Shown here: positions 19,157 through 28,711 of the stretch, one piece after another | Position numbering within the stretch: the stretch's first letter is position 1 | Layout of the letters: each line of letters begins with the position of its first letter | Program-made: the position numbers and the translations under genes | NCBI GenBank assembly: GCA_964515235.1 | Contig: CAZEVO010000009.1 | Coordinates: forward strand, 1 to 64,000 | DNA from: OPU3-GD-OMZ sp964515235 | GTDB lineage: Bacteria > Pseudomonadota > Gammaproteobacteria > Methylococcales > Methylomonadaceae | Direction: 5' to 3' | Length of the DNA stretch: 64,000 nucleotides | Notes under the pieces: model-generated | The model's database searches: none | What the model was told of the DNA's origin: nothing | Seen by the model: the letters and a program-made list of their open reading frames with translations, nothing else

Positions 19157-19162
19157 TGAAAG

Positions 19163-19414
19163 GCTAATTTGTAATGCCTGTGATTTTATCTCACGCATCA
19201 CATCAAATGATAAAAATATGCCAAAGCATTAGATTTCGCAATATTATCGGCGCTACTTACCGGGTTTTATTCATTGCCCTGTGTCGTATTGCCTGCATCT
19301 GAACTGCAGTATAGCAAAAACTGTACAGATCAGCATTCCTGAAACCCTAACCACATCACGTGGTGGGTTTTGGCTCGAAATCATTGTTAAGCAATTAATT
19401 TAGGTGGTTCAAAC
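19163..19414 (+). promoter_or_regulatory. Long gltB leader with short ORF and terminator-like hairpin
   Basis: The leader contains an ATG-started 42-codon ORF (19174-19302, AAGG about 10 nt upstream). Near 19342-19370 is a hairpin: AAACCC and ACCAC pair with GTGGT and GGGTTT around a small bulge, followed by TTTT across the arm end. The gltB ATG comes 44 nt later. This could be an attenuator, a riboswitch-like element, or a separate small RNA with its own terminator; I do not recognise a known family. The remaining part of the gap, 18915-19127, shows no gene. Confidence 0.4.
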
Positions 19415-22400
19415 ATGTCCGTTAAAACATATAAAAAACCTCACAAACAAGGTTTATATGACCCTGCAAATGAAAAAGACAGTTGCGGCGTAGGCTTTAT
19501 TGCTCACGTTAAAGGTCATCGTTCGCATAAAATAATTCAAGATGCAGGCATTGCGCTTGAAGCCATGACTCACCGTGGTGCATGCGGTTGTGAAGCTAAT
19601 ACAGGTGATGGCGCAGGCATAATGACTGCTTTACCTCATGATTTTTTCACTAAAGTTGCGTTAACAGAGTTCAACGTCTCGCTCCCGAAACCCGGACACT
19701 ATGCCGCGGGTCTAGTTTTCTTGCCGCAAGACCCCACCGAAAGACAACAATGTAAAGCCATTGTTGAAGAATTTATTCAACGTCAAAACCAACATCTAAT
19801 AGGCTGGAGACCAGTTCCTGTTGATGCCGATGGTGCTGACATTGGCCCTTCTGCCCGTGCGACTGAACCGGTCATCGAACAACTGTTTATTGCAGCGTCT
19901 GACGGTTTTAGCGACGACAGTTTTGAAAGACAACTTTATCTGATCAGAAAACAGTGCACTAACGTTATCCGTAATGACACTGCACTGACTCAACGTACCA
20001 TGTTCTATGTGTGTAGCTTATCAACTAAAGTAATTATCTATAAAGGTCAGTTAATGCCAGAACAAGTCATGAAATATTTTCCTGACTTAAATGATCCTGA
20101 CTTTACCTCTCACCTGGCCATGGTTCACTCGCGATTCAGCACCAATACCTTTCCTTCATGGGACCGGGCGCAACCGAATCGTTTTATGAGTCATAACGGG
20201 GAAATCAATACTTTACGCGGCAATCAAAATTGGATGCGTGCTCGTGAAGGCATGCTGAACAGCGATCTATTTGAAGATGAATTGACCAAAATACTCCCTG
20301 TTGTCGAACCAGATTGCTCTGACTCAGGCACCTTTGATAATGTTCTTGAGTTTCTGTTAATGAGCGGCCGAACCCTTCAAGAAGCGGTCATGATGATGGT
20401 ACCTGAAGCTTGGCAAAATCATGAAACCATGTCAGAAGAAAAGCGAGCCTTTTACGAATTTAATTCGGCAGTAATGGAACCTTGGGATGGCCCAGCTTCA
20501 ATCGTTTTTACTGATGGAAAATACATTGGCGCAGTTCTTGACCGTAATGGCCTTCGACCTAGCCGTTACTACCTAACCCATGATGACCATGTGATCATGG
20601 CCTCTGAAGTCGGTGTCGTTCATGTTGAGCCTGAGAATGTTAAATACAAGGGCCGACTACAGCCTGGGCGTATGTTTTTAGTTGATTTTGAACAGGGCCG
20701 ACTCATTCCTGATGAAGAGCTAAAATCTTCTTTTGCGGCAAAGCGTCCTTACGGTGACTGGCTTAACCAACACCGGTTACAGCTTAGCGACCTGACCATT
20801 AACCATGAGCATCAAGCTTTCGAACCTGAATCATTGTTAGCAAGAATGCAAGCCTTTGGTTTTACCAGTGAAACGATGCAGTTTATGCTGATCCCTATGG
20901 TTAGAGAAAAACGTGATCCATTAGGCTCAATGGGTAATGACTCTGCTTTAGCTTGCTTATCTGACCAACCTAGAATGTTGTATGACTATTTCAAGCAACT
21001 GTTTGCACAGGTTACTAACCCATCTATCGACTCTATTCGTGAAGAAACAATTATGTCTTTACGATGCTATATCGGGCCTGAAAAAAACCTGATTGATACT
21101 TCACCTGAACATTGCCACCGTTTACTCATTGAGCAGCCTATTTTGAGTAACCCTGAATTGGCCGCAATCAGAGATATCAACCACCGTGACTGGACAACCA
21201 AAACCATTGACATTACTTGGCCAAAAGCTGAAGGCAATGCAGGATTGATCAAGGCTCTGGATCGTATTTGTGCTGAAACAGAACAAGCCATCGCATCAAA
21301 TGCTGAACTCGTTATACTCTCAGACCGAAATATTAATGCTGACCGCATCGCACTTCCAGCTTTACTTGCAACTGGTGCTGTACACCAACATTTATTACGT
21401 CTAGCTCAAAGAACACGAATTGGAATAGTTCTTGAAACCGGTGAAGCAAGAGAAGTTCATCATCATTGTCTACTAATAGGATTTGGTGCTGATGCAATCA
21501 ACCCTTACTTAGCCTTTGAATCATTATGGCAAGCACGTCGCGATGGACTCTTAGATAATGATTTAGCAGATGATCATGCTATCGTTGAAACCTACCAAAA
21601 AGCTGTAGGAAAAGGCATGTTGAAAGTCATGGCTAAGATGGGTATTTCAACATTACAAAGTTACAAAGGCGGTCAAATTTTTGAAGCGATTGGCCTTCGT
21701 GATGACGTTATTGAACGTTGTTTTAAAGGAACTGCTAGTCGTATTCAAGGTGTTGATTTTGACGTTATCGCCTCAGAGGCAAGCCGTCGTCACAGTATTG
21801 GCTTCCCTGAAAATAACACGACTAATTCAGACACCCTCCCTAATCAAGGCGAATTTCACTGGCGTGCCCAAGGTGAAAAACACATGTGGGACCCTGAAGC
21901 AATTAGTAACATTCAAACTGCTGCACGCACTAATGATCATAAAACCTATGCCCAATTTGCCGAGCATATGAACCGTGATTCTAAAACGCGTTGCACTATT
22001 AAGGGCCTACTAGGATTTAAAGAAAATCTATCAGAAATTCCTTTAGATGAAGTGGAACCGGCACAAGAAATTGTTAAACGTTTTTGCACTGGCGCAATGA
22101 GTTTTGGCTCCATTTCAGCCGAGGCCCATGAGTCCCTGGCTATTGCAATGAACCGCCTAGGCGGAAAAAGTAATACCGGTGAAGGGGGCGAAGACAGCGA
22201 GCGTTTTACCCCAATGCCTAATGGTGACAGTAAACGTTCTGCCATTAAACAAATTGCCTCTGGACGCTTTGGTGTCACAGCCTGGTATCTTGCCAATGCG
22301 GACGAACTGCAAATTAAAATATCACAAGGAGCTAAGCCTGGTGAAGGCGGTGAGTTACCCGGTGGAAAAGTGGATAGTTATATCGCCAGATTACGTCACT

Positions 22401-23986
22401 CAACACCCGGCGTCGGTTTAATCAGCCCACCACCACACCATGATATTTACTCAATTGAAGATCTAGCACAATTAATTTTTGATCTTAAAAATTCAAATCC
22501 ATCTGCTAGAATCAGCGTTAAACTTGTGTCTGAAGTCGGTGTAGGTACAATTGCTTCTGGCGTTGCCAAAGCACACGCTGACCATATTCTGATTTCAGGA
22601 GATGGTGGCGGCACTGGTGCATCACCACTAACCAGCATTAAACATGCCGGCCTTCCTTGGGAGCTAGGCATTGCAGAAACGCATCAAACACTAGTGATGA
22701 ACGATCTACGATCTCGCGTCACATTACAAACAGACGGCGGATTAAAAACCGGACGTGACGTAGTAATTGCAGCATTATTGGGTGCCGAAGAATTTGGTTT
22801 CAGCACCGCCCCTCTTATCACATTGGGTTGTATTATGATGCGTAAATGCCATCTCAATACCTGCCCTGTTGGTATTGCTACACAAGATAAAGAACTCCGC
22901 AAGAAATTCAGCGGAGATCCAGAATACGTCGTTAACTACTTATTCATGGTAGCCGAGGAAGCACGCTCATTAATGGCTAAACTCGGCTTTCGAACCATTG
23001 ATGAAATGGTTGGTCGCACCGACGTTCTTGAAACCAACGAAGCTATCGCGCATTGGAAAGCTGATGGACTTGACTTGACCTCTTTATTAACAATGGCTCC
23101 AAAACCACATGATGATGTCAAAGTAATCAAAACCATTCCACAAGATCATGGGCTTGACACCGTCATTGACAACCAATTATTGGAAATCTGTGAACCCGCC
23201 CTGACTCATGGCAGCACAGTTCATCATGAAATGCCTATCATTAATACTGATCGTACTGTAGGAACCATTCTTAGCCACAACCTCGTTAAAAAATGGGGTG
23301 CTGAAATGTTACCAACTGACACCATTAATCTGAAGTTTAATGGCTCTGCAGGTCAAAGTTTTGGTGCTTTTCTCGCCGGCGGAATCACCATGGCCATTGA
23401 AGGTGATGCCAATGATTATGTTGGGAAAGGTCTTTCAGGTGGAAAAATTATTGTTTACCCACCTAAAAACAGTTCTTTTTCTTCCGAAGAAAATATTATT
23501 GTCGGTAATGTTGTACTTTACGGTGCTACCTCTGGTTCTGCATTTCTGCGTGGTCGTGCTGCAGAACGATTCTGTGTCCGAAATTCAGGCGCCAACGCCG
23601 TTGTAGAAGGCGTGGGAGATCATGCCTGTGAATATATGACCGGTGGCCGTGTCGTTATCTTAGGTCCCACTGGCCGTAATTTCGCAGCAGGAATGAGCGG
23701 TGGTATCGCTTATGTCTGGGATAACACTAACGAATTTCGGAAAAATTACAACCCAGGCATGGTTGAACTTGAAACCGTGGACCAACTTTCGGATGTGACT
23801 GAATTAAAGAATCTTATTTCATTGCACTATGAAAACACTGCCTCACCTGTTGCCAAACAAATTTTAGACAATTGGTCATCAGCCTTAACTCAATTTATCA
23901 AAGTCATGCCTACTGACTATAAACGCGTTCTAGCCGAACGTGCGAAACACAGTAATGATGCACAGGGAGAAACCAGCCATGGGTAA
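19415..23986 (+). CDS. gltB: Glutamate synthase large subunit
   Basis: GltB transfers the amide nitrogen of glutamine to 2-oxoglutarate. The 1523 residues fit the bacterial NADPH-GOGAT alpha subunit. An N-terminal propeptide of about 23 residues precedes the glutaminase nucleophile in KDSCGVGFIAHVKG (Cys24). The central and FMN-binding synthase domains follow, with GAMSFGSISAEAHESLA, KPGEGGELPGGKV and GDGGGTGASPLTS. The Fe-S cysteines are in MRKCHLNTCPVGIATQ. The C-terminal GXGXG beta-helix domain includes LKFNGSAGQSFGAFLAGG. It overlaps gltD by 8 nt. It probably carries ammonia assimilation together with glutamine synthetase encoded elsewhere. Confidence 0.98.
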   Translation: MSVKTYKKPHKQGLYDPANEKDSCGVGFIAHVKGHRSHKIIQDAGIALEAMTHRGACGCEANTGDGAGIMTALPHDFFTKVALTEFNVSLPKPGHYAAGLVFLPQDPTERQQCKAIVEEFIQRQNQHLIGWRPVPVDADGADIGPSARATEPVIEQLFIAASDGFSDDSFERQLYLIRKQCTNVIRNDTALTQRTMFYVCSLSTKVIIYKGQLMPEQVMKYFPDLNDPDFTSHLAMVHSRFSTNTFPSWDRAQPNRFMSHNGEINTLRGNQNWMRAREGMLNSDLFEDELTKILPVVEPDCSDSGTFDNVLEFLLMSGRTLQEAVMMMVPEAWQNHETMSEEKRAFYEFNSAVMEPWDGPASIVFTDGKYIGAVLDRNGLRPSRYYLTHDDHVIMASEVGVVHVEPENVKYKGRLQPGRMFLVDFEQGRLIPDEELKSSFAAKRPYGDWLNQHRLQLSDLTINHEHQAFEPESLLARMQAFGFTSETMQFMLIPMVREKRDPLGSMGNDSALACLSDQPRMLYDYFKQLFAQVTNPSIDSIREETIMSLRCYIGPEKNLIDTSPEHCHRLLIEQPILSNPELAAIRDINHRDWTTKTIDITWPKAEGNAGLIKALDRICAETEQAIASNAELVILSDRNINADRIALPALLATGAVHQHLLRLAQRTRIGIVLETGEAREVHHHCLLIGFGADAINPYLAFESLWQARRDGLLDNDLADDHAIVETYQKAVGKGMLKVMAKMGISTLQSYKGGQIFEAIGLRDDVIERCFKGTASRIQGVDFDVIASEASRRHSIGFPENNTTNSDTLPNQGEFHWRAQGEKHMWDPEAISNIQTAARTNDHKTYAQFAEHMNRDSKTRCTIKGLLGFKENLSEIPLDEVEPAQEIVKRFCTGAMSFGSISAEAHESLAIAMNRLGGKSNTGEGGEDSERFTPMPNGDSKRSAIKQIASGRFGVTAWYLANADELQIKISQGAKPGEGGELPGGKVDSYIARLRHSTPGVGLISPPPHHDIYSIEDLAQLIFDLKNSNPSARISVKLVSEVGVGTIASGVAKAHADHILISGDGGGTGASPLTSIKHAGLPWELGIAETHQTLVMNDLRSRVTLQTDGGLKTGRDVVIAALLGAEEFGFSTAPLITLGCIMMRKCHLNTCPVGIATQDKELRKKFSGDPEYVVNYLFMVAEEARSLMAKLGFRTIDEMVGRTDVLETNEAIAHWKADGLDLTSLLTMAPKPHDDVKVIKTIPQDHGLDTVIDNQLLEICEPALTHGSTVHHEMPIINTDRTVGTILSHNLVKKWGAEMLPTDTINLKFNGSAGQSFGAFLAGGITMAIEGDANDYVGKGLSGGKIIVYPPKNSSFSSEENIIVGNVVLYGATSGSAFLRGRAAERFCVRNSGANAVVEGVGDHACEYMTGGRVVILGPTGRNFAAGMSGGIAYVWDNTNEFRKNYNPGMVELETVDQLSDVTELKNLISLHYENTASPVAKQILDNWSSALTQFIKVMPTDYKRVLAERAKHSNDAQGETSHG

Positions 23987-25496
23987 ACCAACAGGGTTCA
24001 AAGAATTTCAACGTCAAACGATTCCATATCGTGACCCACAAAGTAGGCTTACTGATTATCAGGAAATTTACACAACACCACCTGAGTCGCATCTAACAAC
24101 TCAAGGCGCTCGCTGTATGGATTGTGGCGTTCCTTTTTGTCAATCGTCAACTGGCTGTCCCGTTGATAACCTCATTCCTGAATGGAATGATTTAGTTTAT
24201 AAAGGACGCTGGAAAGATGCACTTGACCGGTTACACCGGACAAATAATTTCCCAGAATTTACTGGTCGTGTCTGTCCAGCTCCATGTGAAGGATCTTGCG
24301 TATTAGGTATAAACGAGCCACCGGTTACCATTAAGAATATTGAAAATTCCATTATTGACCGGGGCTTTGACGAAGACTGGGTAAAACCTCTTCCTCCCGC
24401 GACAGAAACTGGATACAGCGTTGCTATTATTGGCTCAGGACCTGCCGGACTAGCCGCTGCTCAACAACTACGTCGTATAGGTCATAAGGTTACCGTCTAT
24501 GAACGCGCCGACCGTATTGGTGGTTTGCTGATGTATGGCATCCCCAATATGAAACTTGAGAAAAAGGTAGTCGAAAGAAGAATCGATCAATTACGCACTG
24601 AAGGTGTCACTTTCGTGACTAACGCTCATATTGGCAAAGCTGAAGACTTTCCTAGCGGCCATATTAACCAAATCATGAGCGACAATAATCATGAGATGCT
24701 ATTTATTGAGCCCAATGAACTGGTTAAAAATAATGATGCTGTACTTTGGGCAACTGGTGCTACTCAACCTCGTGACCTTCCTATTCCTGGGAGAGAACTC
24801 AAAGGCATTCATTCAGCAATGGAGTTTTTAACCTGTAATACCAAGAGCCTGTTAGACAGTAATCATGAAAATGACCAATTTATCAGTGCTAAGGATAAAA
24901 ATGTCATTGTTATTGGTGGCGGTGATACCGGTACCGATTGTATTGGGACCTCTTTACGTCATGGTTGTAAATCACTGGTGAATTTTGAACTGCTCCCCGA
25001 GCCACCTCAAACGCGTGCTGATAATAATCCTTGGCCTCAATGGCCCAAGATCTTTCGTGTTGATTATGGTCATGAGGAAGCCACTACACGTGATGATAAA
25101 GATCCTCGGGAATATTGTATTCTGAGTAAAGAGTTTATTGGTGACGGCAACGGTAATTTGACTGGTGTTCGCACGGTTAATGTTGAGTGGAATCAAGATG
25201 AAGACGGCCGTTTCTCTATGACTGAAGTACCGGGTAGCGAAAAAGAGTGGAAAGCAGAATTAATCACTTTAGCGATGGGTTTCTTAGGGCCTGAAGCGGG
25301 TGCTACCGACATGATTGATATTGAATACGATAATCGCTCCAATATAAAAGCTGAATACGGTCAATTTACAACAAATGTTGAGGGTGTTTTTGCAGCTGGA
25401 GATTGCAGACGCGGTCAATCTCTTGTCGTCTGGGCGATCAATGAAGGTCGTGGTGCCGCATTAGCAATTGACCAATACTTAACAAACAAAAAATAA
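23979..25496 (+). CDS. gltD: Glutamate synthase small subunit
   Basis: GltD is the flavoprotein that passes electrons from NAD(P)H to GltB. I chose ATG 23979 (505 residues) because AGGGAG lies just upstream and the protein then begins MGKPTGFKEF, as expected; the open frame extends upstream to 23940. Motifs are the Fe-S cysteines in CMDCGVPFCQSSTGCPVDN and CPAPCEGSCVLG, FAD-binding IIGSGPAGLAAAQQL, NAD(P)-binding VIGGGDTGTDCIGT, and a C-terminal GVFAAGDCRRGQSLVVWAI. The start overlaps the gltB stop (ATGGGTAA), which suggests translational coupling and equal subunit output. Confidence 0.97.
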   Translation: MGKPTGFKEFQRQTIPYRDPQSRLTDYQEIYTTPPESHLTTQGARCMDCGVPFCQSSTGCPVDNLIPEWNDLVYKGRWKDALDRLHRTNNFPEFTGRVCPAPCEGSCVLGINEPPVTIKNIENSIIDRGFDEDWVKPLPPATETGYSVAIIGSGPAGLAAAQQLRRIGHKVTVYERADRIGGLLMYGIPNMKLEKKVVERRIDQLRTEGVTFVTNAHIGKAEDFPSGHINQIMSDNNHEMLFIEPNELVKNNDAVLWATGATQPRDLPIPGRELKGIHSAMEFLTCNTKSLLDSNHENDQFISAKDKNVIVIGGGDTGTDCIGTSLRHGCKSLVNFELLPEPPQTRADNNPWPQWPKIFRVDYGHEEATTRDDKDPREYCILSKEFIGDGNGNLTGVRTVNVEWNQDEDGRFSMTEVPGSEKEWKAELITLAMGFLGPEAGATDMIDIEYDNRSNIKAEYGQFTTNVEGVFAAGDCRRGQSLVVWAINEGRGAALAIDQYLTNKK

Positions 25497-25516
25497 AGTA
25501 GTTAAAGGAAATGATT

Positions 25517-25549
25517 GACCGGTGCTATCCCAAGAGAGTAGTACCGGTC
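25517..25549. terminator. Bidirectional terminator between gltD and pgsA
   Basis: GACCGGTGCTAT (25517-25528) pairs with GTAGTACCGGTC (25538-25549) over 12 bp including two G-U pairs, around a 9-nt loop. It lies between two convergent genes. It lacks a long T-run, but stem strength and position make termination likely. Confidence 0.6.
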
Positions 25550-25572
25550 CACTACCAATTATTATCTCTAAA

Positions 25573-26151
25573 TCAAGAAGTTGTCTCTTCAGATTTATCC
25601 TGTTTTACACCAAAGACCGCATTCAAATACTGGTACATCGAGACAACGGTAATAGCTGCGGCAATATAAAGCAACAAATAACCTAATTCACTCACCGGTA
25701 AAAATAACAAATCTTCTCGAAAAAGCAGACAACCAATCGCAACCATTTGCGTCCCTGTTTTCCACTTACCTAAGTTAGAAACAGCCACAACATCACGTTG
25801 TCCACTGCTTGCCATCCATTCTCGCAAAGCAGAAATAACCAGTTCACGTCCGATAATAATAGCTGCCGGAATCGTCATAAAAATAGATGATTCAGTTTGA
25901 ATCATGATTACTAATGTTAAAACAACTAGTAATTTATCAGCAACTGGATCTAAAAAAGCACCAAAATTTGTATGCTGTCCCATTTTTCTGGCTAAATGTC
26001 CATCCAACCAGTCGGTAAATCCTGCAAAAGAAAAAATAACCGTGCAAGCAATATTGGAATATTCCCACGGTAAGTAAAAAACTATGACGATAATAAAAGT
26101 TAACGCAATTCGCGTAAACGTCAGTAATGTCGGTATATTGTATTCAACCAT
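25573..26151 (-). CDS. pgsA: CDP-diacylglycerol-glycerol-3-phosphate 3-phosphatidyltransferase
   Basis: PgsA makes phosphatidylglycerol phosphate, the precursor of phosphatidylglycerol and cardiolipin, in the inner membrane. The 192 residues have several hydrophobic segments and the CDP-alcohol phosphotransferase motif DWLDGHLARKMGQHTNFGAFLDPVADK near residues 47-72, with all expected Asp residues. It overlaps the uvrC stop by 8 nt; uvrC-pgsA is a very common gammaproteobacterial pair. Confidence 0.96.
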   Translation of the reverse strand: MVEYNIPTLLTFTRIALTFIIVIVFYLPWEYSNIACTVIFSFAGFTDWLDGHLARKMGQHTNFGAFLDPVADKLLVVLTLVIMIQTESSIFMTIPAAIIIGRELVISALREWMASSGQRDVVAVSNLGKWKTGTQMVAIGCLLFREDLLFLPVSELGYLLLYIAAAITVVSMYQYLNAVFGVKQDKSEETTS

Positions 26152-27991
26152 GATCTTGATGAAATGTGTCGTAAATTCGTTGCGCTAATTGGTAGCTAAT
26201 GCCATTAATACTACATAAGGCATCTACTCCCGCCTTAGCAATACCTTGCAACCCTCCGAACTGTTTTAACAACAATTGTCTACGTTTAGGCCCAAGGCCA
26301 TCAATAGACTCCAGAACAGATTGCTTCTTTGTCTTTCCTCGCCGTAACCGATGTCCAGTAATAGCAAATCGGTGCGCCTCATCCCTAATATTCTGAATCA
26401 GCAACAATGCACTTGCATTCGGATTAATATCTAAGGGTAAATTTTCACCCGCACTAATGATTTTCTCCATACCAGCTTTCCGGTCTACACCCTTAGAAAC
26501 CCCCAATATAATAACATTATTTATTGATAATTCGTCTAATGCTTTCTCAGCAGCATTCACCTGACCTATCCCACCATCAATAAATAATATTTCAGGTGCT
26601 TCATGCTCTCCCTTAGTTAAACGCTTAAAACGTCTATAAACGGCCTGGTGAATAGCCGCATAATCATCACTTTTAGTAATTCCTTCTATATTAAAACGCC
26701 GATAAGCAGACTTAACAGGCCCTTCACGATCAAAAACCACACATGATGCTACGGTATAATCGCCTTGGGTATGACTAATATCAAAACATTCTAATCGTTT
26801 AGGAATTTCAGCCAAGTCAAATTCTTCTTGAAGACTCACAAAACGATTAAATAGACTTTGCTTATTACTAATCCGACCTAACAATGCATGTTCAGTATTC
26901 GTTTGCGCCATCTTCAACCATTTCAAGCGATCTCCTCTCAGCCGTGTTGAAATCACTACCGCATGTTTGGCTTGTTCAGATAAAACGGTCATAATTAAAT
27001 CTTGCTGTGGTAATTCATGACTTAAAAATATTTCATACGGAATTTTCTTATCTAAATAAAATTGCGTGATAAAGGCCTCTAGTACCTCACTTTCTGTATT
27101 TTCAACACTCATCTTAGGAAAGAAAATCTTATGACCTAAATGCTGACCACCACGTATAAAAAGAACTTGGACACAAGCTAAGGTTGACTGAGTAGCACAA
27201 ACTACAATATCGACATCACCTTTTTCACCATGAACAAAATGTTTTTCAAGAACGGTACGTAACAAGGCAATTTGATCTCTGATACGTGCGGCATTCTCAA
27301 AGTTTAACTGCGCTGATGCTTGTTCCATTTGAATGATAAGTTGATCAATTAACAAATGACCTTTACCTTCTAGAAAAAGAAGTGTCTTAGCTAATTCCTG
27401 ACTATAATCAGATCGACTCACTAACCCAACACAGGGTCCACTACAACGTTCAATCTGGTACTGTAAACAAGGTCTTGATCTGTTTTTAAAATAAGAATCC
27501 TCACATTGCCGGATCGGAAAAATCTTCTGTAAAATTTTTAGAGTTTCTCGAACTGCACCAGCACTCGGATAAGGCCCAAAATATTGTCCGGGTTTATTTT
27601 TAGCACCCCGATGAAAGGTGATTTGGGGGAAATCTTGATCCGTAGAGATATAAATATAAGGGTATGATTTATCATCCCGCAAACAAATATTATAGCGTGG
27701 CTTATAACGCTTAATTAATTGACTCTCCAGTAATAGCGCCTCTCCTTCCGTATGGGTAATAACCACTTCAATAGATGAAATTTTGCTAACCATCGCTAAT
27801 TGTTTTGGCGATGTCGACTGGGTTCTAAAGTAACTCGACACGCGATTTTTCAGGTTTTTAGCTTTACCGATATAAATGATATCCCCTTGACTATTGAACA
27901 TTTTATAAATGCCCGGCAAACGGGTTAGGCCTTTTAAAAAAGATTTAATATCAAAAGATGGTCCGGCCTCTGCCTTCTCACTATCTGTCAT
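26144..27991 (-). CDS. uvrC: Excinuclease ABC subunit C
   Basis: UvrC makes both incisions in nucleotide excision repair. The 615 residues show the GIY-YIG nuclease (LPGIYKMFNSQGDIIYIGKAKN near residues 25-45), a Cys-rich segment (QCEDSYFKNRSRPCLQYQI, ERCSGPC), a UVR motif near 205-240 (LNFENAARIRDQI), the RNase H-like C-terminal nuclease with FDISHTQGDYTVASCVVF and LFIDGGIGQVNAA, and terminal helix-hairpin-helix motifs (SIDGLGPKRRQLLLKQFGG). It overlaps the upstream glycosylase gene by 11 nt. Confidence 0.97.
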   Translation of the reverse strand: MTDSEKAEAGPSFDIKSFLKGLTRLPGIYKMFNSQGDIIYIGKAKNLKNRVSSYFRTQSTSPKQLAMVSKISSIEVVITHTEGEALLLESQLIKRYKPRYNICLRDDKSYPYIYISTDQDFPQITFHRGAKNKPGQYFGPYPSAGAVRETLKILQKIFPIRQCEDSYFKNRSRPCLQYQIERCSGPCVGLVSRSDYSQELAKTLLFLEGKGHLLIDQLIIQMEQASAQLNFENAARIRDQIALLRTVLEKHFVHGEKGDVDIVVCATQSTLACVQVLFIRGGQHLGHKIFFPKMSVENTESEVLEAFITQFYLDKKIPYEIFLSHELPQQDLIMTVLSEQAKHAVVISTRLRGDRLKWLKMAQTNTEHALLGRISNKQSLFNRFVSLQEEFDLAEIPKRLECFDISHTQGDYTVASCVVFDREGPVKSAYRRFNIEGITKSDDYAAIHQAVYRRFKRLTKGEHEAPEILFIDGGIGQVNAAEKALDELSINNVIILGVSKGVDRKAGMEKIISAGENLPLDINPNASALLLIQNIRDEAHRFAITGHRLRRGKTKKQSVLESIDGLGPKRRQLLLKQFGGLQGIAKAGVDALCSINGISYQLAQRIYDTFHQDHG

Positions 27992-28625
27992 TGTGCAATT
28001 TCTCTATACTTTTAAAGACTTGGTGAAACATATCTACCGTTAGCCGCCGCGTGTGAACGTTATAACGGCTACAGTGATAAGAATCGACTAAATACCGTCC
28101 TGGTTCAATCGTATGAACTTTATTATGAGCAAATTTAAACGATGAGCGTTTAAGTCCCAAAGCCATTAATACTGATTGATGTGCAATCGTCCCTAAAGCC
28201 AAAATGACAACCTGTTTTGAAAGTTCACTAAGTTCAGTCGCTAAATATTGATTGCACTGGTGTAGTTCGGCAGTAGTAGGTTTATTATCTGGTGGCAAGC
28301 ATTTGACTGCATTGGTAATTCTACATCGGGATAAGAGGAGCCCGTCCGTAGCATGAATACTTTCAGGACGATTACTGTAACCAAACTTAAACAGCGTTTC
28401 ATAAAGTAAAACACCGGCATCATCACCTGTAAAGGGACGACCGCTAGCATTAGCACCATGCATTCCAGGTGCTAATCCCACAATCAATAGCACTGGCTCT
28501 GCCACACCAAAAGAAGGAACAGGACGAGCATAATAATCAGGATGCTTCTCTTTAATACTTGCTAAAAATTCTACTAGTCGAGGACATTGCCGACAATTAA
28601 TATCAAAATATTCACAACTCTTCAT
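27981..28625 (-). CDS. Family 5 (UDGb-type) uracil-DNA glycosylase
   Basis: This is a uracil-DNA glycosylase superfamily protein of 214 residues. Motif GLAPGMHGANASGRPFTGDD near residue 52 resembles the GLAPAAHGGNRTGRxFTGD motif of family 5 (UDGb) rather than family 4. A cysteine pair near the N-terminus (CRQCPRL), Cys in NAVKCLPP, and Cys in SYHCSRYN are placed as for the 4Fe-4S cluster of families 4 and 5. The C-terminal motif HCSRYNVHTRRLT is also family-like. Its overlap with uvrC suggests one DNA-repair transcription unit. Substrate range (uracil, hypoxanthine) cannot be read from the sequence. Confidence 0.88.
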   Translation of the reverse strand: MKSCEYFDINCRQCPRLVEFLASIKEKHPDYYARPVPSFGVAEPVLLIVGLAPGMHGANASGRPFTGDDAGVLLYETLFKFGYSNRPESIHATDGLLLSRCRITNAVKCLPPDNKPTTAELHQCNQYLATELSELSKQVVILALGTIAHQSVLMALGLKRSSFKFAHNKVHTIEPGRYLVDSYHCSRYNVHTRRLTVDMFHQVFKSIEKLHNDR

Positions 28626-28711
28626 CTAATCTTTTACCTTGCTAATATTAAGATCCTAAAGATAGCCTTCCAGAACTAAACATCATTGCGTAAAAGTTTT
28701 CTAGCTTAAAA

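Noticed and set aside
19177..19200. CRP-like TGTGA...TCACG site in the gltB leader
   Set aside because: The half-sites are 7 nt apart instead of 6, the second half is imperfect, and it lies downstream of the predicted start.
21067..23136. Several antisense frames of 70-120 codons across gltB
   Set aside because: They are shadows of the strongly coding gltB frame, with no ribosome binding sites and no recognisable domains.
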